NCBI GenBank assembly: GCA_040758375.1
Contig: JBFLWE010000016.1
Location: 10,563-74,562, forward strand
Direction: 5' to 3'
From: CAMLIZ01 sp040758375
GTDB lineage: Bacteria; Pseudomonadota; Gammaproteobacteria; Burkholderiales; Burkholderiaceae_C
DNA length: 64,000 bases
Each line of letters starts with the position of its first letter. The first letter of the stretch is position 1. The notes beneath the pieces are model-generated. The model saw only the letters and a list, made by a program, of their open reading frames with translations. It was not told the DNA's origin and did no database searches. Below are positions 16,482 to 23,680 of the stretch, piece after piece. Position numbers and translations under genes: made by a program.

Positions 16482-16760
16482 CGTCGTCACTTCAGTTCCA
16501 AATCCGAATCCTTGGGGGCGGCGGCAGTGCGCTGCACCATGCCGGCGGAGGTGTGCAACGCCTTCGACGGGCGCCGACGCGACATCGGCGCCGTGATCGG
16601 CGCCGTTGCAGGCCAGGGGCTCGGAGCGAGGGTCGCGGTCATGCAGGGTTTTGGCAGGGACGGCCGGCATTTGACAACGCCGGGCAACCCCTTTGATCAA
16701 TCGCCGGGCCGATTGTCGAGACGATTTGCATCTCTTCTGACCCAGATCAACCGCGGGAGT
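16482..16760. other. Noncoding region upstream of the oxidase operon
   Basis: 279 bases without a supportable gene, between the ctaC start and the stop of a BioC-like gene on the same strand. It holds an FNR-like box at 16737-16750, a TTTGATCAA palindromic block at 16692-16700, and no clear sigma-70 promoter. It probably contains the start site of the ctaC operon. Confidence 0.6.
16737..16750. promoter_or_regulatory. FNR/Anr-like binding site upstream of ctaC
   Basis: CTGACCCAGATCAA matches the FNR/Anr consensus TTGAT-N4-ATCAA at eight of ten defined bases, with a perfect right half. It lies about 256 bases upstream of the ctaC start codon, and TTTGATCAA follows some 40 bases nearer the gene. 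Oxygen-dependent control of the aa3 oxidase would fit, but binding is inferred from sequence only. Confidence 0.4.
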
Positions 16761-17699
16761 TTAGCGCACGCGCCCGGGCTCCCCACCGCGCGTTGGCCGT
16801 CCCGAGCGCACCATCTCACGCATCGCCTCGAGCGACACCTCGGTGCGCGGCTGCACGCGCGCCTGGGGCGCGGGCCGGAAGGCATGGCCGTACACCACCT
16901 CGAAGCGCAATGCAATGCGGCCGTGCGGGTCGGCCTGGCCCTGCAGCGCCTGTTCCAGCCGCCGCCGCCAGCGCGGGGTGCGCAGGCCCGCAAACCGACC
17001 CGGCGCGGCGTTGCCGCCCAGCGTGCGCAGCTCGGCCAGCGCCGACGCCGGCGACGCGAAGGTCAGCGTGATCGTTTCCTGGTCCATCACAGGGTCGGCG
17101 AAGCCGGCGCGCAGCAGCATGTCGCCCAGGTCGTGCATGTCCACCAGCTCGGCCATCGGCAGCCCCCAACCCGCCTGCTCGTACAGCGCCCGCAGCTCCG
17201 GCAGCGTGCCGGGCCCGAGGGTGGAAAACATCAGGAAGCCCTCCACCGCCAGCGCCTGCTGCCACTGGGCCATCAGCGCCGGCGGATCGCACACCGCGTG
17301 CAGCATCATGTTTGACCACAGCAGCTCGCCCGCCGCCGGCGGCAGCGCCTCGGGCGCCAGCACGGGCGGGACGGCGTGCAGCCAGCGGCGTGGCGACCAC
17401 CAGGGCCGCTGCGCTTGCGAGCTCATGCGCGCCAGCAAGGCCGCGTCGGACTCGACGATGACGCGCTGCGCTTCGGGGTAGGCGGCCTGCAGCGCCTCGT
17501 CGCTGCCGCCGAGCCAGGCCGACCACTCGATCACCGCCGAGGGTTGCTTGCGGATCACCGGCAGGCGCTCGGCCATGCGGCGCGCCACTTCGCGGTGCAG
17601 CCACGGCGCCTCGGCCCGCGCCAGGCGCCGCGTGATCGCGCGCACCGCGCGCGCGTCCAGGGCACGCGGGGCAACGGTCGGGGTCTGGGGCGCAGCCAT
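16761..17699 (-). CDS. BioC-like SAM-dependent methyltransferase
   Basis: 312 residues from the ATG at 17699. The N-terminus RAITRRLARAEAPWLHREVARRMAERL is a common lead-in of betaproteobacterial BioC homologues. The Rossmann core is divergent: the glycine-rich SAM loop reads SAWLGGSDEAL, and LLWSNMMLHAVCDP and FLMFSTLGPGTLPELR correspond to the later strands of BioC. BioC methylates malonyl-ACP to start pimelate synthesis for biotin. The weak SAM loop and absence of other bio genes make the exact substrate uncertain. It is divergent from comF with a 21-base gap. Confidence 0.65.
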   Translation of the reverse strand: MAAPQTPTVAPRALDARAVRAITRRLARAEAPWLHREVARRMAERLPVIRKQPSAVIEWSAWLGGSDEALQAAYPEAQRVIVESDAALLARMSSQAQRPWWSPRRWLHAVPPVLAPEALPPAAGELLWSNMMLHAVCDPPALMAQWQQALAVEGFLMFSTLGPGTLPELRALYEQAGWGLPMAELVDMHDLGDMLLRAGFADPVMDQETITLTFASPASALAELRTLGGNAAPGRFAGLRTPRWRRRLEQALQGQADPHGRIALRFEVVYGHAFRPAPQARVQPRTEVSLEAMREMVRSGRPTRGGEPGRVR

Positions 17700-17720
17700 G
17701 GCCGGGCAGTATATTGAGCC

Positions 17721-18425
17721 GTGCATTCCCTCCTGGCCCGATGGCCCAGCCTGTGCGCCGTGTGCCGGCGCTGGTGCGCGGGCCGCCTCTGTCAGCCCTG
17801 CCTCGCGCGCCATGCGCCGCCGGTCGAGCGCTGCCTGCAGTGCGCGCTGCGCCTGGCGCCCGGCGCCGCCCGCTGCACTGCCTGCGCGCTGCGGCGCGAC
17901 GCCCCGTTGCAGCACGCGGTGGCGGCGGTGGACTACGGCTTCCCGTGGGACGGCCTGATCACCGGCTTGAAGTTCCACCACCGGCTCGACCTGGTGCACG
18001 CCTTTGCCCGCCTGCTGCACGAAACGGTGCAGCGCGCAGGACTGCCGCAACCGGCACTGGTGCTGCCCGTGCCCTTGGCGGCGCAGCGACTGCGCGAACG
18101 CGGCTACAACCAGTCGTGGGAGCTGGGTCGCCGCGTCGCGCGCCGCCTGGGCATCGCAGCCCACCCGTCGGTGCTGGTGCGCATCAAGGACACGGCCCAC
18201 CAGCTCGGGCTGGACGAGGCCGAACGCCAGCGCAACCTGAAAGGTGCGTTCATGGTCGAGCCGCGCCTGGCGCCCCGGCTGCAGGGCCTGCGTGTCGCGC
18301 TGGTCGATGACGTGATGACCAGCGGGGCCACCGCCGAGGAGGCGGCACGCACGCTGCGCAAGGCCGGTGCGGAGCAGGTGCAGCTGTGGGTGCTGGCCCG
18401 CACGGCACCGGCGGCCGGCGGCTGA
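17721..18425 (+). CDS. ComF family phosphoribosyltransferase-like protein
   Basis: 234 residues. The N-terminal 60 residues hold four Cys pairs of a zinc-ribbon type (CAVC, CQPC, CLQC, CTAC). The C-terminal half is a type I phosphoribosyltransferase fold with the PRPP loop VALVDDVMTSGATAEEA (about residue 190) and the ComF segment RGYNQSWELGRRVA (about 125-140). In competent bacteria ComF takes part in handling incoming single-stranded DNA. In others, as GntX, it has a carbon-source role. No other competence gene is nearby. Confidence 0.88.
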   Translation: MHSLLARWPSLCAVCRRWCAGRLCQPCLARHAPPVERCLQCALRLAPGAARCTACALRRDAPLQHAVAAVDYGFPWDGLITGLKFHHRLDLVHAFARLLHETVQRAGLPQPALVLPVPLAAQRLRERGYNQSWELGRRVARRLGIAAHPSVLVRIKDTAHQLGLDEAERQRNLKGAFMVEPRLAPRLQGLRVALVDDVMTSGATAEEAARTLRKAGAEQVQLWVLARTAPAAGG

Positions 18426-18453
18426 GGCAAAGGCGCGACGCGACAATCGGCGC

Positions 18454-18927
18454 ATGTTCCACATCGTGCTCGTGCATCCCGAGATTCCGCCCAACACCGG
18501 CAACGTGATCCGGCTGGCCGCCAACACCGGCTGCAGCCTGCACCTGGTGGAGCCCCTGGGGTTCTCGATGGACGACAAGCTGCTCAAGCGCGCCGGCCTC
18601 GACTACCACGAGTACGCGCCCGTGCAGCGGCATGCCTCGTGGGCCGAACTGCTGCGTTCGCAGCAGCCGCCGTCCGAGCGCTGCTTTGCCTTCACCAGCC
18701 GCGGTAGCCGGCCGATCGTTGAGCTCAGCTTCCAGCCCGGCGACTGGCTGGTGTTCGGCAGTGAGACGGCAGGCCTGCCGCCCGAGCTGCGCGATGGCTT
18801 CTTCCCCGAGGCGCAGCGCGTGCGCCTGCCGATGCGGCCCGGCCAGCGCAGCCTGAACCTGAGCAACGCAGTCGCGGTCGCCGTGTTCGAGGCCTGGCGC
18901 CAGAACGGCTACGCCGGCGGCGTCTGA
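18454..18927 (+). CDS. trmL: tRNA (cytidine/uridine-2'-O-)-methyltransferase TrmL
   Basis: 157 residues, the usual size for this minimal SPOUT enzyme. All three SPOUT motifs are visible: PPNTGNVIRLAANTG (residues 11-25), FGSETAGLP (about 101-109) and RSLNLSNAVAVAVFEAW (about 130-147), which form the knotted SAM site. TrmL methylates the ribose of position 34 in tRNA-Leu isoacceptors. The ATG at 18454 was chosen because the homology starts there; the open frame extends upstream inside comF. Its last 19 bases overlap the end of the convergent GNAT gene. Confidence 0.92.
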   Translation: MFHIVLVHPEIPPNTGNVIRLAANTGCSLHLVEPLGFSMDDKLLKRAGLDYHEYAPVQRHASWAELLRSQQPPSERCFAFTSRGSRPIVELSFQPGDWLVFGSETAGLPPELRDGFFPEAQRVRLPMRPGQRSLNLSNAVAVAVFEAWRQNGYAGGV

Positions 18928-19343
18928 CGCTGGTACACGCCCGGGTCGTAGCGCTCCATCCAGATCTGCGGCTTCGCCAACGGAGCGAAGCCGTATTTGT
19001 CATAGAGCCAAGGAGCCGTACTGGTGGCCAGCGTGAAGCGGCGCAGGCCCTGAATCGACGGATGCGTGCACACCGCCTGCATCAGTGCCGACGAGATGCC
19101 GCGGCCGCGCAGCCCCTCGAGCACGAACACGTCGCACAGCCAGGCGTAGGTGGCATGGTCGGTGACCACGCGCGCAAAGCCCACGAAGCGGCCTTCGTCG
19201 CGTGCCGAGAAGCACAGCGAATGCGCCACCGCGCGCTCCACGGTCGCACGCGGAATGCCGCGCGCCCAAGTCGACTGCTCGGCCAGGAAACGGTGCACCA
19301 CGTCGAGGTCCACCGCTTCGGGGCCGGTCTGGATCTCCAGCAT
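18909..19343 (-). CDS. GNAT family N-acetyltransferase
   Basis: 144 residues. The acetyl-CoA pyrophosphate loop is LEGLRGRGISSALM (about residues 76-90), preceded by the strand YAWLCDVFVLE and followed by FTLATSTAPWLYDKYGFAPL, the usual C-terminal helix and strand. The substrate is unknown. It starts four bases after the gpsA stop on the same strand, so it is probably the last gene of the rhodanese-grxC-secB-gpsA unit. Confidence 0.85.
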   Translation of the reverse strand: MLEIQTGPEAVDLDVVHRFLAEQSTWARGIPRATVERAVAHSLCFSARDEGRFVGFARVVTDHATYAWLCDVFVLEGLRGRGISSALMQAVCTHPSIQGLRRFTLATSTAPWLYDKYGFAPLAKPQIWMERYDPGVYQRQTPPA

Positions 19344-19347
19344 GGCC

Positions 19348-20328
19348 TCAACCCTCCGCCTTCGCCTCGCGCCGCATCAGCGCGCCCACCGCCTCGGCGG
19401 GCGTGAGCCGGCCTTGCAGCACCGCCACCACCACCTCGGTGATCGGCATCTCCACGCCCAGCGCCCCGGCCCGCTGCAGCACCACCGCCGCGGTGTGCAC
19501 GCCCTCGGCCACGTGCCCCAGTTTGGACAGGATCTGCGGCAGCGCCTGACCTGCCGCCAGCATCAGGCCGACGCGCCGGTTGCGCGACAGGTCGCCGGTG
19601 GCGGTGAGCACCAGGTCGCCCAGTCCGGACAAGCCCATGAAGGTCTCGGCGCGCCCGCCGAGCGCGATGCCCAGCCGGGCCATCTCGGACAGTCCGCGCG
19701 TGATGAGGGCCGCACGGGCGTTGAGGCCCAGGCCCAGGCCGTCGGCGATGCCGGTGGCAATGGCCAGCACGTTCTTCACCGCGCCGCCCACCTCCACGCC
19801 CACGGGGTCGGTGGAGGTGTAGACGCGCAGGCTTTCGTCGTGGAAGGCCTCCACGGCGGCCTGGCTCAGCGCCTCGTCGAAGCTCGCCGCCACCAAGGCC
19901 GTGGGCCGGCCCTGCGCCACCTCGAGCGCGAAGCTCGGCCCCGACAGCACGCCGGCGCGCAGGCCCGGCCGCACCGTGCGCGCCACCTCGTGCCCCAGGA
20001 GGCCGGTGCCGGCCTGGAAACCCTTGCACAGCCAGAACACCTGCGCGTCGGGCGGCACGGCCGCGAGCATTTCTTCCAGGCCCGACATCGGCGTGGCGAC
20101 CACGATGAGCCCTTGCCTGCCATGCGCCAGCGCGGCCGGAAGGTCCGCACCCAGCGCCAGCGCGTGCGGCAGCTCGACCTCGGGCAGGTAGCGCCGGTTG
20201 CGCCGCGTGGCCGCCGCCTGCGCCATCTGGGCCGCGTCGCGGCCCCACAGATGCACTGCATTGCCGGCGGCCGCGTGCACCGCCAGTGCGGTGCCCCACG
20301 CCCCGGCGCCGAGCACCGTGATGTTCAT
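19348..20328 (-). CDS. gpsA: NAD(P)-dependent glycerol-3-phosphate dehydrogenase
   Basis: 326 residues from the ATG at 20328. The Rossmann dinucleotide motif GAGAWGTALA begins at residue 6, and VGGAVKNVLAIATG (about residue 180) carries the catalytic Lys. The NRRVG and AEGVHTAA segments near residues 255 and 280 are family-conserved. The enzyme reduces dihydroxyacetone phosphate to glycerol-3-phosphate for phospholipid synthesis. It follows secB after five bases, an arrangement common in proteobacteria. Confidence 0.95.
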   Translation of the reverse strand: MNITVLGAGAWGTALAVHAAAGNAVHLWGRDAAQMAQAAATRRNRRYLPEVELPHALALGADLPAALAHGRQGLIVVATPMSGLEEMLAAVPPDAQVFWLCKGFQAGTGLLGHEVARTVRPGLRAGVLSGPSFALEVAQGRPTALVAASFDEALSQAAVEAFHDESLRVYTSTDPVGVEVGGAVKNVLAIATGIADGLGLGLNARAALITRGLSEMARLGIALGGRAETFMGLSGLGDLVLTATGDLSRNRRVGLMLAAGQALPQILSKLGHVAEGVHTAAVVLQRAGALGVEMPITEVVVAVLQGRLTPAEAVGALMRREAKAEG

Positions 20329-20333
20329 CGCCG

Positions 20334-20807
20334 TCAGGCGTTGGCGGTGGGCGCGCTGCCGTTGCCTTGCTGGGCTTCGAGCTGCTGTTGCTGCGCCTCG
20401 AACATCGCCTGGAAGTTCACCTCCGCCAGCACCACCGGCGGGAAACCCGCGCGCGTGCACACGTCGGAGACGATGGCGCGCAGGTAGGGGTACACCATCT
20501 GCGGGCAGGCGATGCCGACGATGGCGTTGAGCTGGTCCTGCGGCACGTTGCGGATCTCGAAGATGCCGGCCTGCTTGGCCTCGACCAGGAACAGCGTGCG
20601 GTCCTTGACCTTGGTGGTGACGGTGGCGGTGACGCAGACCTCGTAGATGCCCTCGCTGACGCCTTCGGCCGACACGCCGAGGTTGATGTCCACCTGCGGC
20701 TGCGCCTGCTCGAGCAGGATCTGCGGGGAATTGGGCTGCTCCAGCGACAGATCCTTCAGGTACATGCGCTGGATCTGGAACACCGGGGTTGCGTCTTGTT
20801 CGGCCAT
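20334..20807 (-). CDS. secB: Protein-export chaperone SecB
   Basis: 157 residues, matching the family. Visible signatures are FQIQRMYLKDLSLEQPNSP at the N-terminus, the acidic strand VDINLGVSAEGVSEGIYEV and CPQMVYPYLRAIVSDVCTRAGFP split around residues 105-128. SecB is a tetramer that holds preproteins unfolded and hands them to SecA. A long Gln-rich tail (QQQQLEAQQGNG) is seen as in other Burkholderiales. An intrinsic terminator lies just upstream, so secB-gpsA may also have their own promoter. Confidence 0.96.
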   Translation of the reverse strand: MAEQDATPVFQIQRMYLKDLSLEQPNSPQILLEQAQPQVDINLGVSAEGVSEGIYEVCVTATVTTKVKDRTLFLVEAKQAGIFEIRNVPQDQLNAIVGIACPQMVYPYLRAIVSDVCTRAGFPPVVLAEVNFQAMFEAQQQQLEAQQGNGSAPTANA

Positions 20808-20835
20808 CGTCGTCTCTCTTCTCGATGAAAACGAA

Positions 20836-20858
20836 GCCCGCGACGAACTGTCGCGGGC
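20836..20858 (-). terminator. Intrinsic terminator between grxC and secB
   Basis: Perfect 9-base stem GCCCGCGAC / GTCGCGGGC with a 5-base loop. On the minus strand it is followed by TTCGTTTTC, a moderate T-tract. It lies 36 bases past the grxC stop and 29 bases before the secB start. Confidence 0.7.
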
Positions 20859-20893
20859 AGTGGCGCGAATTATGGACCAGCGAGGGGTGGGCC

Positions 20894-21154
20894 TTAAGCG
20901 CCCTGCAACAAAGGAATCAACCCGCCCTTCTGGTCCAGCGCGATCAGGTCGTCGCAGCCGCCCACGTGCGTGTCGCCGATGAAGATCTGCGGCACGGTGC
21001 GCCGGCCCGTGGCCCGCATCATGGCCTCACGCTCGGCCGGGTTGAGATCGATGCGGATCTCCTCGATCTGCTCGACACCGCGCTGCTTCAGCAGCATCTT
21101 GGCGCGCTGGCAGAACGGGCAGACCATGGTGGTGTACATCTTCACGGGTTGCAT
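20894..21154 (-). CDS. grxC: Glutaredoxin 3
   Basis: 86 residues from the ATG at 21154; the frame continues upstream as a shadow. The dithiol active site CPFC is at residues 12-15, the cis-Pro loop RRTVPQIFIGD at about 50-60 and the glutathione-binding GGCDDL at about 65-70. Grx3 reduces disulfides and mixed disulfides using glutathione. The extra Cys in GGCDD is seen in several relatives. Placed between a rhodanese gene and secB, as in many Burkholderiales. Confidence 0.94.
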   Translation of the reverse strand: MQPVKMYTTMVCPFCQRAKMLLKQRGVEQIEEIRIDLNPAEREAMMRATGRRTVPQIFIGDTHVGGCDDLIALDQKGGLIPLLQGA

Positions 21155-21270
21155 ACGGGGTGCAGTGCAAGTGCTGTGCCAGATGGGAATTGTCAGCCGG
21201 ATTGCTTGCCCCTGCTCGCGGCAGGCCGGATACCGGCCCGGCGCCGGCCCTCGCGAAGCGCGGGCTGCAT

Positions 21271-21678
21271 TCAGCCCTTTTCGATCGGCAGGTTGGCCTC
21301 GCGCCAGGCGGCCAGGCCGCCGGCCACCGAGAAGACCTTCTCGTGGCCCTGCTTCTTCAGCAAGGCGGCCGCGCGCGACGAACGGGCACCGCTCTGGCAG
21401 ATCAGGAGCACCGGCAGCGCCTTGTTGGTAGGCAGGTTCTTGGCCTCGGCCAGCTGCCCGAGCGGGATGTTGCGCGCGCCGATGGCGTGGCCTGCGGCGT
21501 ATTCGGCCGGCTCGCACACATCGATCAGCACGCCCTTCTCGCGGTTGATCAGCCGCACCGCCTCGGCAGTGGACACCGAGCTGCTGCCGCCGCGGCGCGA
21601 CAGCGACTGCCACAGCAGCATGCCGCCCGACACCAGCGCGGCGAGAACGAGGATCCAGTTGTCGAGCAGGAACTTCAC
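21271..21678 (-). CDS. Membrane-anchored rhodanese-like sulfurtransferase
   Basis: About 135 residues from the GTG at 21678; a GTG at 21732 would begin inside the divergent promoter region. The first 25 residues form one membrane helix (FLLDNWILVLAALVSGGML). The single rhodanese domain has the active-site Cys in LLICQSGARSSRAA, preceded by the IDVCEPAEYAAGHAIGA segment. It probably carries persulfide sulfur, in this orientation on the cytoplasmic or membrane surface. It is the first gene of the minus-strand unit leading to grxC. Confidence 0.88.
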   Translation of the reverse strand: MKFLLDNWILVLAALVSGGMLLWQSLSRRGGSSSVSTAEAVRLINREKGVLIDVCEPAEYAAGHAIGARNIPLGQLAEAKNLPTNKALPVLLICQSGARSSRAAALLKKQGHEKVFSVAGGLAAWREANLPIEKG

Positions 21679-21709
21679 AGTGGCAAGGCCCGTGGATGCA
21701 AAGCGGCGA

Positions 21710-21717
21710 ATTATAGA
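21710..21717. promoter_or_regulatory. Overlapping divergent -10 elements, rhodanese gene / gpmA
   Basis: An AT-rich island in very GC-rich DNA. On the minus strand 21715-21710 reads TATAAT, a perfect -10 hexamer, 32 bases before the rhodanese GTG. On the plus strand TATAGA at 21712-21717 lies about 42 bases before gpmA. No good -35 element is visible for either. Confidence 0.45.
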
Positions 21718-21758
21718 ATTTGAGGTTTCCACCCCCTCACCCGCCCCCCAAAGCCGCC

Positions 21759-22505
21759 ATGTACAAGCTCGTGCTGATCCGCCACGGTGAATCGACCTGG
21801 AATCTCGAAAACCGCTTCACCGGCTGGACCGACGTGCCGCTCACCGACACCGGCGTCGAGCAGGCCAGGCAGGCAGGCCGCCTGCTCAAGGAGGCGGGCT
21901 ACGACTTCGACCTGGCCTACACCTCGGTGCTCAAGCGCGCGATCTGGACGCTGTGGTATGCGCTGGACGAGCTTGACCGCACCTGGCTGCCGGTGATGAA
22001 GCATTGGCGCCTGAACGAACGCCACTACGGCGCGCTGCAGGGCCTGAACAAGGCCGACATGGCCAAGCAATACGGCGACGAGCAGGTGCTGGTCTGGCGC
22101 CGCAGCTACGACACGCCGCCGCCCGCGCTCGACGCCAACGACCCGCGCGGCCAGCGCCAGGACCTGCGCTACGCCAAGCTCAACCCCGAAGAGATCCCCC
22201 TCACCGAATGCCTGAAGGACACGGTGGCGCGCGTGCTGCCGTTCTGGAACGAGTCGATGGCGCCGGCCATCAAGTCGGGCAAACGCATCGTGGTGGCCGC
22301 GCACGGCAACAGCATCCGGGCGCTGGTGAAATACCTCGACAACATCAGCGACGCCGACATCGTGGGCCTGAACATCCCCAACGGCATCCCGCTGGTGTAC
22401 GAGCTCGATGCCGGGCTGAAGCCGATCAAGAGCTACTACCTGGGCGACGCCGAAGCCGCCGCCAAGGCCGCCGCGGCGGTGGCCAACCAGGGCAAGAAGG
22501 CCTGA
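21759..22505 (+). CDS. gpmA: 2,3-bisphosphoglycerate-dependent phosphoglycerate mutase
   Basis: 248 residues. The phosphohistidine motif LIRHGESTWN is at residues 5-14, the second catalytic His in VVAAHGNSIRALVKYL at about residue 183, and the acid/base Glu in RLNERHYGALQGLNKAD at about residue 87. It interconverts 3- and 2-phosphoglycerate in glycolysis and gluconeogenesis. The tail EAAAKAAAAVANQGKKA is typical of beta- and gammaproteobacterial members. Divergent from the rhodanese gene. Confidence 0.96.
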   Translation: MYKLVLIRHGESTWNLENRFTGWTDVPLTDTGVEQARQAGRLLKEAGYDFDLAYTSVLKRAIWTLWYALDELDRTWLPVMKHWRLNERHYGALQGLNKADMAKQYGDEQVLVWRRSYDTPPPALDANDPRGQRQDLRYAKLNPEEIPLTECLKDTVARVLPFWNESMAPAIKSGKRIVVAAHGNSIRALVKYLDNISDADIVGLNIPNGIPLVYELDAGLKPIKSYYLGDAEAAAKAAAAVANQGKKA

Positions 22506-22517
22506 TCTCCGGGCCGG

Positions 22518-22925
22518 CTAGTTCACGCTGATCTTCGCGGCGAGCTGCTTCAGCTCGTCGATCGGCGGGTTCTTGCGCGGCCACACCAGCTCCACGCCGT
22601 CGGCCGCATGGCGCGGCAGCACGTGCAGGTGCACGTGCGGCACGGTCTGCCAGCCCGCCGCCTTGTTGGCCTGCAGGATCGTCAGCCCTTCGGGCTTGAA
22701 GGCCTCGTTCACGGCCCGGGCCACGCGGGTGGCGGTGCGGAACAGCGCGGCCGCGGTCTCGTCATCGAGGTCGAGCACCGTCTCGAACGGCTGCCGGGTG
22801 GCCACGATCACATGCCCCGGGTTCACCTGCCCGGCGTCCATGAAGGCGATCGTGTGCTGGTCCTCGTAGACGATGGCGGCCGGGATCTCGCGCCGGACGA
22901 TGCGGGTGAAGACGGTGTCTGGCAT
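22518..22925 (-). CDS. HIT family nucleotide-binding protein
   Basis: 135 residues. The histidine triad HVHLHVLPR is at about residue 97, after NKAAGWQTVP. The N-terminal segment FTRIVRREIPAAIVYEDQHTIAFMD is typical of Hint/PKCI-like hydrolases. These cleave purine nucleoside phosphoramidates and aminoacyl-adenylates. It ends 13 bases from the convergent gpmA stop. Confidence 0.92.
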   Translation of the reverse strand: MPDTVFTRIVRREIPAAIVYEDQHTIAFMDAGQVNPGHVIVATRQPFETVLDLDDETAAALFRTATRVARAVNEAFKPEGLTILQANKAAGWQTVPHVHLHVLPRHAADGVELVWPRKNPPIDELKQLAAKISVN

Positions 22926-22940
22926 GGCGGCTCCTGACTT

Positions 22941-23669
22941 TCAAAGGGATTCGGCAATGCTCTCACGCACGCGCTCGGCCAGCGCGCGCCGGTCGGCGTG
23001 GCGCGTGCCCAGCGCCGGCAGCAGGCGCAGGTGCACGGTCAAGGCCTCGGCGCACGCGATGCGCCACACGCTTTGCAGCAAGGTGGTGTCGCCCACGTAG
23101 GCCGCGGCCGGGCTCACCTTGTGGCCCGGCTCCGAAAAGCGCAGCGCCACCGGCTGCACCGGCGCCTCGACCGCAATGGCGGCCTGCAGCAGGTTGGCAT
23201 GGAACGGCAGCAGCGCGTGCCCGTCGCCGGTGGTGCCTTCGGGGAACACGGCCACCATCTCGCCACGCTTCAGCGCCTCGGCGATCTGGTGCACCACGCG
23301 CATCGCGTCGCGCTTGCGTTCGCGCTCGATGTACAGCGTGTCGGCCGCGTCCACCAGGCGGTTGATCAGCGGCCAGTGCTTCACGTCTGCCTTGGAGACG
23401 AAGCGCGCCTGCGGGCACACGGAGTGGAGGGCCACGATGTCCAGCCACGACACGTGGTTGGCGGCCAGCAGCGTGGCGCCCGTATGCGGCATGCCCTCCA
23501 CCACGCGCCGCACGCCCATCACCCGCAGCATCTTGTCGGCCCACCAGCGGATGCGTGCGTGGCGCGCGGCCCGGTCCATGCGACGGAAGGCCAGCAGCAC
23601 GATCGCCACGCCATGCAGCGCATGCAGCACCGTCAGCGCCAGTCGCGCCAGCGCGCGCAGGGTTCGCAT
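22941..23669 (-). CDS. plsC: 1-acyl-sn-glycerol-3-phosphate acyltransferase
   Basis: 242 residues from the ATG at 23669. One N-terminal hydrophobic segment anchors it to the membrane. The acyltransferase motifs are NHVSWLDIVAL (about residues 70-80, the HX4D charge relay) and VFPEGTTGDG (about 140-149, glycerol-phosphate binding). It transfers a second acyl chain to lysophosphatidic acid, giving phosphatidic acid. It follows the dihydroorotase-like gene by 11 bases, an association seen in other Burkholderiales. Confidence 0.9.
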   Translation of the reverse strand: MRTLRALARLALTVLHALHGVAIVLLAFRRMDRAARHARIRWWADKMLRVMGVRRVVEGMPHTGATLLAANHVSWLDIVALHSVCPQARFVSKADVKHWPLINRLVDAADTLYIERERKRDAMRVVHQIAEALKRGEMVAVFPEGTTGDGHALLPFHANLLQAAIAVEAPVQPVALRFSEPGHKVSPAAAYVGDTTLLQSVWRIACAEALTVHLRLLPALGTRHADRRALAERVRESIAESL

Positions 23670-23680
23670 GCCGCGCCGGA

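Noticed and set aside
18962..18995. GGCTTCGC/GCGAAGCC hairpin near the end of the GNAT gene
   Set aside because: It lies within well-supported coding sequence and can be explained by codon choice.
21220..21252. GC palindromes between the rhodanese gene and grxC as a terminator
   Set aside because: GGCCGG-ATA-CCGGCC can pair, but no T-tract follows and the region is generally GC-rich; not strong enough to call.
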